A stretch of DNA of 23,032 bases from Oscillospiraceae bacterium (GTDB lineage Bacteria; Bacillota; Clostridia; Oscillospirales; Oscillospiraceae): the NCBI GenBank assembly GCA_031261245.1, contig JAISKU010000022.1:1-23032 (forward strand), written 5' to 3'. Shown piece after piece: positions 1 through 6,526 of the stretch. The position numbers and the translations under genes are program-made. Positions within the stretch are counted from its first letter, which is position 1; the number at the start of each line of letters is the position of its first letter. Under the pieces are notes generated by a model that was given only the letters and a program-made list of their open reading frames with translations, ran no database searches and was not told the origin of the DNA.

Positions 1-39
1 TCCGAAATGTTTGGGGAGGCGAACGTCGTTGTCAAATGA
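1..39 (+). CDS. 3' end of an unidentified upstream gene (partial)
   Basis: Frame 1 is open from the first base and reads SEMFGEANVVVK before TGA at 37-39. Its stop would overlap the holB start at 29 by 11 bases, as in tightly packed operons. The fragment is too short to identify. In many Firmicutes thymidylate kinase or yaaQ-type genes lie upstream of holB, but nothing visible here confirms either. It could also be chance open frame. Confidence 0.35.
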   Translation, partial: SEMFGEANVVVK

Positions 40-769
40 TCGCCTGTCCCACGCCTACATTGTGCGCGGCGGCGACGCCGCGAGCCCGTTCACGCGTGAG
101 CTGATCGCAAAAATGCTCGGGGAGACGCACCGCGACAAGGTTTTTCGCGGGATTCACCCCGACGTGACGGTCGTGACTTTCGAGATCAACAAAAACACCG
201 GCAAACTCCGCACGGAAATCATTGTTGATCAGATTCGCGACGCGGTTTTCGCGTCCTCCGTCGCGCCGAACGAGGCGGAATTTTCCGTAATCGTCGTCGA
301 AAACGCGCACGCGATGAACATCAACGCGCAGAACGCGCTGTTAAAGACGCTTGAGGAGCCGCCGAGGCATGTGAAGCTCATCCTCGTGACCTCGGAGCCG
401 GGCGCGCTCCTGCCCACCGTGCGCTCGCGTTGCGTGCTCGTGGACTCCGGCGAGACTGGGGACGCTGTTCCGGAGAGGATTCGCGAGCTGGCGGAGCGCT
501 ACCTCGACGCGCTCGCGCGCGGGGATACGGCGCTGTGTGAGTTCTCGTTTGAGCTCGACGACACGGACAAGGCGGATTTCGCGCTGTTTCTGCCGGAGGC
601 GCGGCGGCTCGCGGCGGCGCTGCTGCGGAAATACGCCGAGACGGGTGCTTCGCCCGTCCCGCCGCGCACGCTTTCGCGAATAGCGGAGCTCACGCGCGAG
701 GCGGAGACGTACCTTGAGCAGAACGTCAACGTGACGCATATCGCGGCGCTCGTGTGTACACTTGACTAA
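29..769 (+). CDS. holB: DNA polymerase III subunit delta' (short form, no zinc module)
   Basis: Clamp-loader subunit delta-prime, which acts with delta and tau/gamma to load the beta sliding clamp. Visible family marks are RLSHAYIV at the N-terminus, HPDV at residues 43-46, NALLKTLEEPP at 102-112 and the SRC motif at 133-135. I chose TTG at 29 because GGGGAGG at 13-19 lies 9 bases before it and the product then begins just ahead of the conserved RLSHAY. A TTG at 11 is in frame but would sit before that site. At 246 aa it is shorter than the usual ~320. The four-cysteine zinc module normally found before HPD is absent: this stretch has no cysteine. The C-terminal collar domain is recognisable only loosely. 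It is followed by ricT, the usual Firmicutes order. Confidence 0.88.
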   Translation: MSNDRLSHAYIVRGGDAASPFTRELIAKMLGETHRDKVFRGIHPDVTVVTFEINKNTGKLRTEIIVDQIRDAVFASSVAPNEAEFSVIVVENAHAMNINAQNALLKTLEEPPRHVKLILVTSEPGALLPTVRSRCVLVDSGETGDAVPERIRELAERYLDALARGDTALCEFSFELDDTDKADFALFLPEARRLAAALLRKYAETGASPVPPRTLSRIAELTREAETYLEQNVNVTHIAALVCTLD

Positions 770-790
770 TCACGCAACACATTGTACAAT
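762..790 (+). promoter_or_regulatory. Sigma-A type promoter for ricT
   Basis: TTGACT at 762-767 and TACAAT at 785-790 are separated by 17 bases. An AT-rich stretch follows and transcription would start near 797. The -35 box overlaps the holB stop codon, so ricT can be transcribed separately from holB. A ribosome binding site-like AGAGGA lies at 809-814. Confidence 0.7.
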
Positions 791-822
791 ATATATAATA
801 TAACGAAACAGAGGACATTTCA

Positions 823-1989
823 TTGACAGAAGTTGTAAGCGTCAAATTCAGCGATAAGGGAAAAATATATTTCTTTGACCCGCACGGGCTTGATATCCCC
901 AAGGACACGAACGTGGTTGTAGAGACGGCCAAAGGCCTTGAGTACGGCGAGTGCATCTACGGCAACCACGAGGTGGACGACCGCCTCGTCGTCCTGCCGC
1001 TGCGCCCCGTCGTGCGCCTCGCGACGCCGCTTGACGAGCAGCGCGCCGCCACGAATAAGGAGCGCAACGAAGAGGCGTTCGCGCGCTGCCAGGAGAAGAT
1101 CGCGGAGTTCGGGCTTCCGATGAAGCTCGTCTCGGCGGAGCACAGCTTTGACGGCGGAAAAATCTTGTTTTTCTTCACCTCCGAGGGGCGCGTGGACTTC
1201 CGTGAGCTCGTGCGCGAGCTGGCGTCGCTCTTCAAGGCGCGCATTGAGCTGCGGCAAATCGGCGTGCGCGACGAGGCGAAGATGCTCGGCGGGCTCGGCA
1301 TGTGCGGGAAGCCGTTCTGCTGCTCGCAGTTCCTCGCGGACTTCCACCCCGTATCCATAAAAATGGCGAAAACGCAGGGTCTCTCGCTCAACCCCGTGAA
1401 GATTTCCGGCACGTGCGGACGGCTGATGTGCTGCCTGAAATACGAGGAGGCGGCGTATCAGGACCTCGTCGGGCGCGCGCCCAAGGTCGATTCGTTCGTC
1501 GAGACGCCCTCCGGCAAGGGCAGTATCGTCAGCATAAATCTGCTGCGCGGCACGGCGAAGGTTCGCCTTGAGGACGGCGGCGACACGACGCTGAAAACGT
1601 TCACGTTCGACGATCTCGACGTGCTCGGCGGCAAGGCGAGGCGCGTGGAGTACCAGGTCGCGCGCGCCGAGGGCCGCCTCGAGGAGGCGGGCTTCAAGCC
1701 GTCCGTCATAAAGCCCGCGGAGCCGCGCTTTATCCCCGACCCGCTGGCCGCGCCGCGTCCGCTCGGCGGCAATCCCGCGCCGCAGGGCGACGCACAGCGC
1801 CGCAGCACACAAAACAGAAATTTCAAGAAGCCCGCGAGCCCCGAAAAGCACGTCGCGCCCGAGACGGCGGCAGCGGTTGCGCCCGCGCCGCGCCCGGAGC
1901 CCGTGAAAAAGCCGAACAACCGCAAATACTGGGGCAACAACAAGCGCCGCGGCGGAAACGGCGGCAGCGGGAACGACCGCATAACGTGA
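823..1989 (+). CDS. ricT: RicT/YaaT, PSP1-domain regulatory iron-sulfur protein
   Basis: Homologue of Bacillus RicT (YaaT), which with RicA and RicF forms a 4Fe-4S-containing complex that directs RNase Y to chosen mRNAs and influences sporulation, competence and biofilm formation. The PSP1 core covers about residues 1-215. The diagnostic cysteines are present: C161, C166 and C167 in GMCGKPFCC, and C198, C203 and C204 in TCGRLMCC. The start is TTG at 823, nine bases after AGAGGA. Residues from about 285 to 388 form a low-complexity tail rich in Pro, Ala, Asn, Arg and Gly, with a basic Gly/Asn-rich end that may bind RNA (inference). The gene has its own promoter downstream of holB. RicA and RicF are not in the window. 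Confidence 0.93.
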   Translation: MTEVVSVKFSDKGKIYFFDPHGLDIPKDTNVVVETAKGLEYGECIYGNHEVDDRLVVLPLRPVVRLATPLDEQRAATNKERNEEAFARCQEKIAEFGLPMKLVSAEHSFDGGKILFFFTSEGRVDFRELVRELASLFKARIELRQIGVRDEAKMLGGLGMCGKPFCCSQFLADFHPVSIKMAKTQGLSLNPVKISGTCGRLMCCLKYEEAAYQDLVGRAPKVDSFVETPSGKGSIVSINLLRGTAKVRLEDGGDTTLKTFTFDDLDVLGGKARRVEYQVARAEGRLEEAGFKPSVIKPAEPRFIPDPLAAPRPLGGNPAPQGDAQRRSTQNRNFKKPASPEKHVAPETAAAVAPAPRPEPVKKPNNRKYWGNNKRRGGNGGSGNDRIT

Positions 1990-2026
1990 CGCGTCGCCGC
2001 GCCGTAAAATCGCGAAATTTTAATTA

Positions 2027-2055
2027 TTGACAAATATTTATTATTATGTTATTCT
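2027..2055 (+). promoter_or_regulatory. Strong extended -10 promoter before the response regulator
   Basis: A perfect TTGACA at 2027-2032 is followed after 17 bases by TATTCT at 2050-2055. TG at 2047-2048 makes an extended -10. The expected start is near 2062, inside the left arm of the hairpin at 2061-2096, so the transcript would begin with that hairpin. Confidence 0.75.
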
Positions 2056-2060
2056 GCATT

Positions 2061-2107
2061 CAGAACGACAAAGGTGTCCGGGCCTTTGTCGTTCTGTATT
2101 TTTTTCC
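2061..2107 (+). terminator. Rho-independent terminator or 5' leader hairpin
   Basis: A perfect 14-bp stem pairs CAGAACGACAAAGG (2061-2074) with CCTTTGTCGTTCTG (2083-2096) around an 8-base loop, and a T-rich run follows at 2097-2105. It can terminate ricT, whose stop is at 1989. It also begins at the predicted start of the next promoter, so it would be the first structure in the response-regulator leader. Confidence 0.8.
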
Positions 2108-2125
2108 GGGGGCGTGATGATATAT

Positions 2126-2845
2126 ATGAGAACCCTGCTTGTCGTTGACAGTGACGCGCGCACTCAGTCAGAGCTCCGCGCGCGCCTTGCGCGCGAGGGC
2201 TACAATGTTCTGACCGCGCCGTGCGCGAATGAGGGGCTTGAGCTGATCGTGTCGGCGGAGCCGTCCGCCGTGCTTCTTGAACAGGCTCTGCCCGACGGAA
2301 GCGGCTTTGACCTGTGCCGCGCGTTCCGGCGGCGCACTTCGGTGCCCATTTTGATGATGGGCTCGCGCTCCGTCGAATCCGACCGCGTGCGGGCGCTCGA
2401 CATCGGCGCCGACGATTTCGTCATGAAGCCCTTCGGGTTTGATGAGCTCGCCGCGCGGATACGCGCCGCCCTGCGGCGGTACGACTCCGCCTCGGCCTCA
2501 TACGCGGGCCACGGCTCGCTCTCCGGCGGCGGACTGTCCACGGGACCGTTCACGGCGGACACAGGCTCGCGGACGATTGTCCTGCGCGGGAAAAGGCTGG
2601 CGCTTACCTCAAAGGAATTTGACCTGCTACTGTTTTTCATGAAGAATCCCGGGCGCGTGTTCACGAAGGAGATGCTGTACGCGAACATCTGGGACGCGGA
2701 TTTCGACGGCGACACGCGCACCGTGATGGTGTACATCAGCCGCCTGCGGAAGAAAATCGAGGATTGCCCCGACAAGCCGGAGCTGCTGCTGAACGTCTGG
2801 GGCGTCGGGTACAAGCTCAACTGCAGCGAGGAAAAAACGGCGTGA
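2126..2845 (+). CDS. OmpR-family response regulator with a degenerate, phosphomimetic receiver
   Basis: Transcription factor with an N-terminal receiver domain (residues 1-120) and a C-terminal OmpR/PhoB winged helix (about 145-235, with TSKEFDLLLFFMKNPGRVF and RTVMVYISRLRKKIE). Several receiver signature residues are changed. The acceptor position is Glu52 (LLEQALPDG; codon GAA at 2279-2281) instead of Asp. The acidic pair is D8-S9. The switch Thr/Ser position is Gly79 (ILMMGS). Lys101 of the MKPF motif remains. Phosphorylation by a kinase is therefore unlikely; Glu may mimic the active state (inference). No histidine kinase is adjacent. The start is ambiguous: ATG 2126 places the protein directly at beta-1, while ATG 2117 would add three residues. 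The G-run at 2108-2112 is badly spaced for both. The DNA target is unknown. Confidence 0.9.
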   Translation: MRTLLVVDSDARTQSELRARLAREGYNVLTAPCANEGLELIVSAEPSAVLLEQALPDGSGFDLCRAFRRRTSVPILMMGSRSVESDRVRALDIGADDFVMKPFGFDELAARIRAALRRYDSASASYAGHGSLSGGGLSTGPFTADTGSRTIVLRGKRLALTSKEFDLLLFFMKNPGRVFTKEMLYANIWDADFDGDTRTVMVYISRLRKKIEDCPDKPELLLNVWGVGYKLNCSEEKTA

Positions 2846-2851
2846 CATTGA

Positions 2852-2884
2852 TTCGGGGCGGTGAAAACCGCCCCGAAAGTATTT
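2852..2884 (+). terminator. Terminator after the response regulator
   Basis: A perfect 11-bp stem pairs TTCGGGGCGGT (2852-2862) with ACCGCCCCGAA (2867-2877) around a GAAA tetraloop, seven bases after the stop codon. The following T run is short (AGTATTTT). Confidence 0.75.
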
Positions 2885-2903
2885 TACCGTCAATATTTCT
2901 CCA

Positions 2904-2931
2904 TTGCTTTTTTCGCGGGCTGTGTTATAAT
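2904..2931 (+). promoter_or_regulatory. Promoter for the XpaC-family gene
   Basis: TTGCTT at 2904-2909, a 16-base spacer and a perfect TATAAT at 2926-2931. TG at 2923-2924 makes an extended -10. Transcription would start near 2938, with AAGGAG of the gene at 2961-2965. Confidence 0.75.
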
Positions 2932-2973
2932 GGCGTTGCCCGGGAATGTTCGATATCCGGAAGGAGCCCTGTC

Positions 2974-4188
2974 ATGTCAGGAAACAACAAAAATAACGGC
3001 GCCCAGTCCGGCGGCATCGGCCCCTGGATCGGAACCATCATAATGCTCTTTGTTTTCTGGCCTGTCGGCATTTTCATGCTCTTGGGCAGACTCAGAGAGG
3101 CCGCGCGCTGGAACAAGAACGCCGCGCAACAGCGCCGCGAGGCGGCTCCCACGCCGACGCCGACTCCCACGGCCACGGCCGCGCCCGCGCGCTCATATTA
3201 CGACCTCGCCGCGCAGAGGGCCGGAGCGGAGCCGAAAAAACCCTCAAAAAAGAGCGCCGTCGCCCCGAACACACCGCTTGAGCGCGACAAAAAGGCCGCG
3301 AAGAAGATATCCGGCTGGCTCGTGTTTGTCGCGGTCATCGGCCTGCTGACGGGAATACCGTGCCTGTCCGTGGGTATTCCGCTGGCGCTTACGGGCGGCG
3401 ATATCGGCGGCGTAATCGCGCTTTTCATCGTCGGCGGACTGTTTTTTACCGGCGGCCTCGCGTCCCTCGCGGCGAGCCGCATACTGCCGCGCCGCGTGAA
3501 GCTGCGGCGGCGGTATTTCACCCTCACGGGAGCCTCGGATACCGTGCGCGTCTCCGCGCTCGCGTCCTCGCTCGGCCGCAGCAAGTCGCGCGTGCGGCGC
3601 GATCTCGAGGCGATGCTCGACGACGGATATTTCGGCGACGGCGCGTACTTTGACGTCGGCCTCGACGCGCTCGTGCTCGACGCGTCGGCTGTCAAGACCG
3701 CGCGCGACGCCGTGCAGGAGGCCGAAGCTGCAGCGGAGATTCCGATTTCCGAGTACGACCGCATACTGAACGAGCTGCGCAGCCTCGACGAGAAGATCGA
3801 GGATCTCGCGATCTCGAGCAAGATTGAGCGCATCGGCATGACCTCGGCGAAGATTTTCGAGGCTGTAAAGGACAACCCCGAAAAGCTGCCGCAGATACGC
3901 CGTTTTATGAATTACTACCTGCCCACGACGCTGAAGCTGCTGCGATCGTACGTCACGCTCGAAAAGCAGGGCATACGCGGCGAGAACATAACCTCCGCGA
4001 AGGACAGCATCGACCGCGTGCTCGGCACGCTCGCCGCGGGGTTTGAGCAGCAGCTCGACCAGCTCTTCCGCTCCGACGTGATGGACATCAGCTCCGACAT
4101 TGAGGTTTTGGAGAACATGATGTCGCGCGACGGGCTATCGGACGACAATCCGTTCCGCCAGCAGACCTCCACGGGCGATTTGATATAG
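2974..4188 (+). CDS. XpaC-family membrane protein with winged-helix-like segment
   Basis: Member of the XpaC family, labelled in databases as 5-bromo-4-chloroindolyl phosphate hydrolysis protein; its biological role is not established. The start ATG 2974 follows GGAAGGAG at 2959-2966. Order of parts in the 404-aa product: membrane segment at about 19-38; basic, Ala/Pro/Thr-rich low-complexity linker 45-110 with PTPTPT; membrane helices at about 114-139 and 142-168; a helix-turn-helix-like segment 190-235 (VRVSALASSLGRSKSRVRRDL, given as its first 20 residues plus L); then the XpaC helical domain about 258-385, with YLPTTLKLLRSY as its clearest motif. XpaC genes often neighbour telA (toxic anion resistance), which is absent here. 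Its 3' end converges on spoVAC with a one-base gap. Family assignment is fairly sure, function is not. Confidence 0.8.
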   Translation: MSGNNKNNGAQSGGIGPWIGTIIMLFVFWPVGIFMLLGRLREAARWNKNAAQQRREAAPTPTPTPTATAAPARSYYDLAAQRAGAEPKKPSKKSAVAPNTPLERDKKAAKKISGWLVFVAVIGLLTGIPCLSVGIPLALTGGDIGGVIALFIVGGLFFTGGLASLAASRILPRRVKLRRRYFTLTGASDTVRVSALASSLGRSKSRVRRDLEAMLDDGYFGDGAYFDVGLDALVLDASAVKTARDAVQEAEAAAEIPISEYDRILNELRSLDEKIEDLAISSKIERIGMTSAKIFEAVKDNPEKLPQIRRFMNYYLPTTLKLLRSYVTLEKQGIRGENITSAKDSIDRVLGTLAAGFEQQLDQLFRSDVMDISSDIEVLENMMSRDGLSDDNPFRQQTSTGDLI

Positions 4189-4189
4189 T

Positions 4190-4630
4190 CTAAAACACGT
4201 AATATATCACGCCGAAGATCACCGACGCCGTTATCCCGAACACGATTACCGGCCCGGCGATGACGAACATCTTCGCCGCCATACCCGTCACCATGCCCTC
4301 GCTGCGAAACTCGATCGCCGGGGCGGCGACGGAATTTGCGAAGCCCGTGATGGGTACGAGCGTGCCCGCGCCGCAGAATTTGGCGAGCTTGTCGTAGACG
4401 TGCAGACCCGTCAGCAGCGCCCCGAGGAATATGAGCGTCATGCTCACGGCGAGTTTTGCGGAATCCTCGTCGAGCCCGAAGCTCCTGTACGCGAGGAATG
4501 TCCCCTGCCCGACGCAGCAGATCAGGCCGCCGGACACGGCCGCGCGCGCCATATTGCGCGCGAGGCGCGACTTCGGCGATTTTTGCTTTACGAGCTCGCC
4601 GTACTCCTTTTTTGTCATCTTCATGCTCAT
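4190..4630 (-). CDS. spoVAC: Stage V sporulation protein AC
   Basis: SpoVAC is an integral membrane protein of the SpoVA channel, which moves dipicolinic acid into the forespore and releases it at germination. The 146-aa product keeps the family signatures MTKKEY, KSPKSRL, GGLICCVGQ, LTGLHVYDKLAKFCGAG, TLVPITGFANSV and GPVIVFGITASVIFG, with about four hydrophobic helices. Of three ATG codons and an upstream GTG, I chose ATG at 4630 because GGGAGG (4644-4639) lies 8 bases before it. The GTG at 4639 overlaps that site. spoVAD and spoVAE, normally the next genes, are absent: downstream is only the convergent xpaC end. No convincing sigma-G promoter was seen, but I could not scan systematically. 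The ribosome site is inside a hairpin (4636-4672). Confidence 0.95.
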   Translation of the reverse strand: MSMKMTKKEYGELVKQKSPKSRLARNMARAAVSGGLICCVGQGTFLAYRSFGLDEDSAKLAVSMTLIFLGALLTGLHVYDKLAKFCGAGTLVPITGFANSVAAPAIEFRSEGMVTGMAAKMFVIAGPVIVFGITASVIFGVIYYVF

Positions 4631-4682
4631 AAAAAGCACCTCCCTTGAGCGTATTTTGCCCGAGGGAGGCGCTTTTATTTTT
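4631..4682 (-). terminator. Hairpin/terminator that includes the spoVAC ribosome binding site
   Basis: On the - strand GCGCCTCCCT (4672-4663) pairs with AGGGAGGTGC (4645-4636): ten pairs including one G-U, followed by five T (4635-4631) and then the spoVAC ATG. It can end transcription of the protease gene and hide the spoVAC Shine-Dalgarno. Read on the + strand the G-U becomes an A-C mismatch, but TTTTATTTTT follows (4673-4682), so it may also stop transcripts arriving from xpaC. Confidence 0.65.
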
Positions 4683-4687
4683 GCGCG

Positions 4688-6235
4688 TCACATAATTTCC
4701 ACGAAAAACAGCGTGTACTCGCCCTGTACCTCCCACCTGAACGCCACAGCCACGCTGAACAGCGAATTGTAATACGTCTCCTCGCCGTCCTGCGAGTTGT
4801 AGGAGGTGAAGCTGTACTTCTCCAAAAGCTTCGCGTACCCGTCGGCGAGCTTTTTCGCGTCGCCGAGACCTGTGATGTCGTATGTGTACTTCTGCGAAAA
4901 GCGCGTCTCGCTCGTGTACGACGGCTTAATCCCGGCATACGCGCCGAAGTCCGGCGCGGGGAACGCGTTTTCGTACAGCTTGTCGGCGACCGGGACCTGA
5001 CCGAGCGCGTACAGCTTGCTGCGTTGCAGGGCGTTTATGACTCCGATCGGCATCGCGAGGTTCAGGCTCTGCCCGCCGTTCACGGCGGCGCTCGTAATCC
5101 CGATCACGCGTCCCGCGGCGTCGAGGAGCGCTCCGCCGCTGCTGCCCGGCGATATCGCGGCGTCTATCTGTATGTAGCGCATACCGTCGAGCTCGCGCTC
5201 GGCGGAGGACACGATTCCGCGCGAGTAGGAGTTTATCAGGCCGATGGGATTGCCTATCGTGTATATCTCCGCGCCCGTTTTCGGCGCGTAATCGCCGATC
5301 TCCAGCGTCGGATAGCCGCTTCCCGCGACCTGTATCAGGGCGCAGTCGGTTTTCATATCATAGCCGTAAATCCCGGTTATCTCGCGCTTCTCCCCCGACG
5401 GGAGCGTGGCGCGAGCGCGCAGCGCGTCGGCGATCATGTGGCTGTTCGTGACGGCGAGGCCGGAGGAGGAGATGAAAAATCCGCTGCCGAGCTTCATCAC
5501 CTCGCCCTTTTCGTTCAATACCTCGATGAAGAACACCGCCGGAGAGCACTTTTTATATATATCCTCGGCCGAGAGCGCGCCCGCCTTTTGCAGCATCGCG
5601 CGGTATTCCGGCCGCGCCATGCGCAGCAGCACCGTCGCCGCCTCCGCGCGTGTTACCGGCATACCGGGATAGAATTCCCCCTCCGACCCGCTCCCCGTCA
5701 GCACGCCGGCGCGGTAGAGCATGTATACGTCGCCGCCGTAGGAGTAGCGCTCCTCCACGTCGGGCACCGCGCCGTCCGGCACGGCGTTCACGGGGGTGAG
5801 CGCCTCGTCCGGCAGCGCGCGGGCGAGGATTTTGGCGAAGTCGGAGCGCGTGGCGCGCGCGTTGTAATTCGGAAAATCGTTTTGCGCGATTATGCCCTTT
5901 TCAACAGCGTAATCGACAAACGGCGCGTACCACGGGGAGCCCGACGCGCCGTACGCCTTCCCCGTCTCATAGACGGAGTGCAACGTGACGGCGAGCTTCA
6001 CGCTCTCACCGAGCGTGAGGTAGCCCGACGGCTCAAACTTTCCGCCGCCGCGCCCGTCCATCAGCCCAAGCTCATAGCTCTCCTTTACGCTGTCGTAATA
6101 CCACGCGGACGCGGCGACGTCGGAGAACGCGGAGCGGTATTCCCGCGAGGGCGCGAAGTTCGACAGCGACGCCGCGAGGACGCACTGAGTTATCAGCGCG
6201 AGGCATACAACAAGCAGCAATACACGTTTTTTCAT
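4688..6235 (-). CDS. SLH-domain HtrA-like serine protease, exported
   Basis: Cell-surface protease of the trypsin-like S1 (HtrA/DegP-type) family, 515 aa. Residues 1-22 form a signal peptide (MKKRVLLLVVCLALITQCVLA). Three SLH repeats follow at about 37-89, 95-141 and 157-207; these normally hold proteins to secondary wall polymer. The protease domain covers about 225-405 with an intact triad: H266 (VTNSHMI), D297 (DMKTDCALI) and S366 (SPGSSGGAL). No PDZ domain is visible. The last ~105 residues are unlike anything I recognise and may replace it. GGAGGA at 6246-6241 precedes the ATG by five bases. Likely role: surface protein quality control or processing (inference). A hairpin separates it from spoVAC, whose expression may partly depend on readthrough. 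Confidence 0.88.
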   Translation of the reverse strand: MKKRVLLLVVCLALITQCVLAASLSNFAPSREYRSAFSDVAASAWYYDSVKESYELGLMDGRGGGKFEPSGYLTLGESVKLAVTLHSVYETGKAYGASGSPWYAPFVDYAVEKGIIAQNDFPNYNARATRSDFAKILARALPDEALTPVNAVPDGAVPDVEERYSYGGDVYMLYRAGVLTGSGSEGEFYPGMPVTRAEAATVLLRMARPEYRAMLQKAGALSAEDIYKKCSPAVFFIEVLNEKGEVMKLGSGFFISSSGLAVTNSHMIADALRARATLPSGEKREITGIYGYDMKTDCALIQVAGSGYPTLEIGDYAPKTGAEIYTIGNPIGLINSYSRGIVSSAERELDGMRYIQIDAAISPGSSGGALLDAAGRVIGITSAAVNGGQSLNLAMPIGVINALQRSKLYALGQVPVADKLYENAFPAPDFGAYAGIKPSYTSETRFSQKYTYDITGLGDAKKLADGYAKLLEKYSFTSYNSQDGEETYYNSLFSVAVAFRWEVQGEYTLFFVEIM

Positions 6236-6268
6236 AAAAATCCTCCGCGCAATTTTTGTCGGTTTTCA

Positions 6269-6296
6269 GTATATCATCGTTGGCGCGGAATCGCAA
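6269..6296 (-). promoter_or_regulatory. Promoter for the SLH-protease gene
   Basis: On the - strand TTGCGA (6296-6291), a 16-base spacer and TATACT (6274-6269). A TG one base before the -10 makes it an extended -10. Transcription would start about 25-30 bases before the ATG. Confidence 0.55.
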
Positions 6297-6301
6297 CAGG
6301 A

Positions 6302-6397
6302 GTTACATAAAATAATTAATAATCCGTAAATTTCTATCGTTTGTAACGATGTAACCAAAAATTTGCCCACGCCGCAACGCTTTTTCCCTTTCGTTAC
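6302..6397. promoter_or_regulatory. Cluster of GTTAC/GTAAC motifs between divergent promoters
   Basis: This AT-rich spacer between the protease and the transglutaminase-like gene has GTTAC at 6302-6306 and 6393-6397 and GTAAC at 6343-6347 and 6351-6355. TGTAAC is directly repeated (6342 and 6350), and ATCGTT/AACGAT forms a small palindrome at 6336-6350. The spacings are about 41-42 bases. These could be operator sites for a shared regulator, but the motifs are short and may be chance. Confidence 0.25.
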
Positions 6398-6423
6398 GCG
6401 TTCATTACAAAGCAAAAAAAGTA

Positions 6424-6452
6424 TTGCAATTCTTTGCATACCGCGTTATAAT
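6424..6452 (+). promoter_or_regulatory. Promoter for the transglutaminase-like gene
   Basis: TTGCAA at 6424-6429, a 17-base spacer and TATAAT at 6447-6452. Transcription would start near 6459, leaving a leader of about 68 bases. AAGGAG at 6514-6519 is correctly spaced from ATG 6527. Confidence 0.75.
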
Positions 6453-6526
6453 AAATCCACAAACAGGAAGTTTTCGGGTCGACGTCAATGGACGCGCTTC
6501 GAAAAGCAGTATGAAGGAGTTGCATT

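Noticed and set aside
820..1851. 343-codon open frame on the - strand opposite ricT
   Set aside because: It mirrors the high-G+C coding frame of ricT, is rich in Arg, Ala and Leu, has no ribosome site and resembles no family. ricT itself has clear cysteine motifs.
2027..2116. Longer N-terminus for the response regulator
   Set aside because: It would translate through the promoter and the terminator-like hairpin and add about 30 residues before the receiver's first beta strand.
3148..3190. Repetitive stretch in the XpaC-family gene as a mobile or regulatory repeat
   Set aside because: It encodes an in-frame Pro-Thr/Ala linker of low complexity and needs no other explanation.
5024..6310. 428-codon open frame on the + strand opposite the SLH protease
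   Set aside because: Arg/Ala/Val-rich shadow of a confident gene with an intact catalytic triad and SLH repeats on the other strand.
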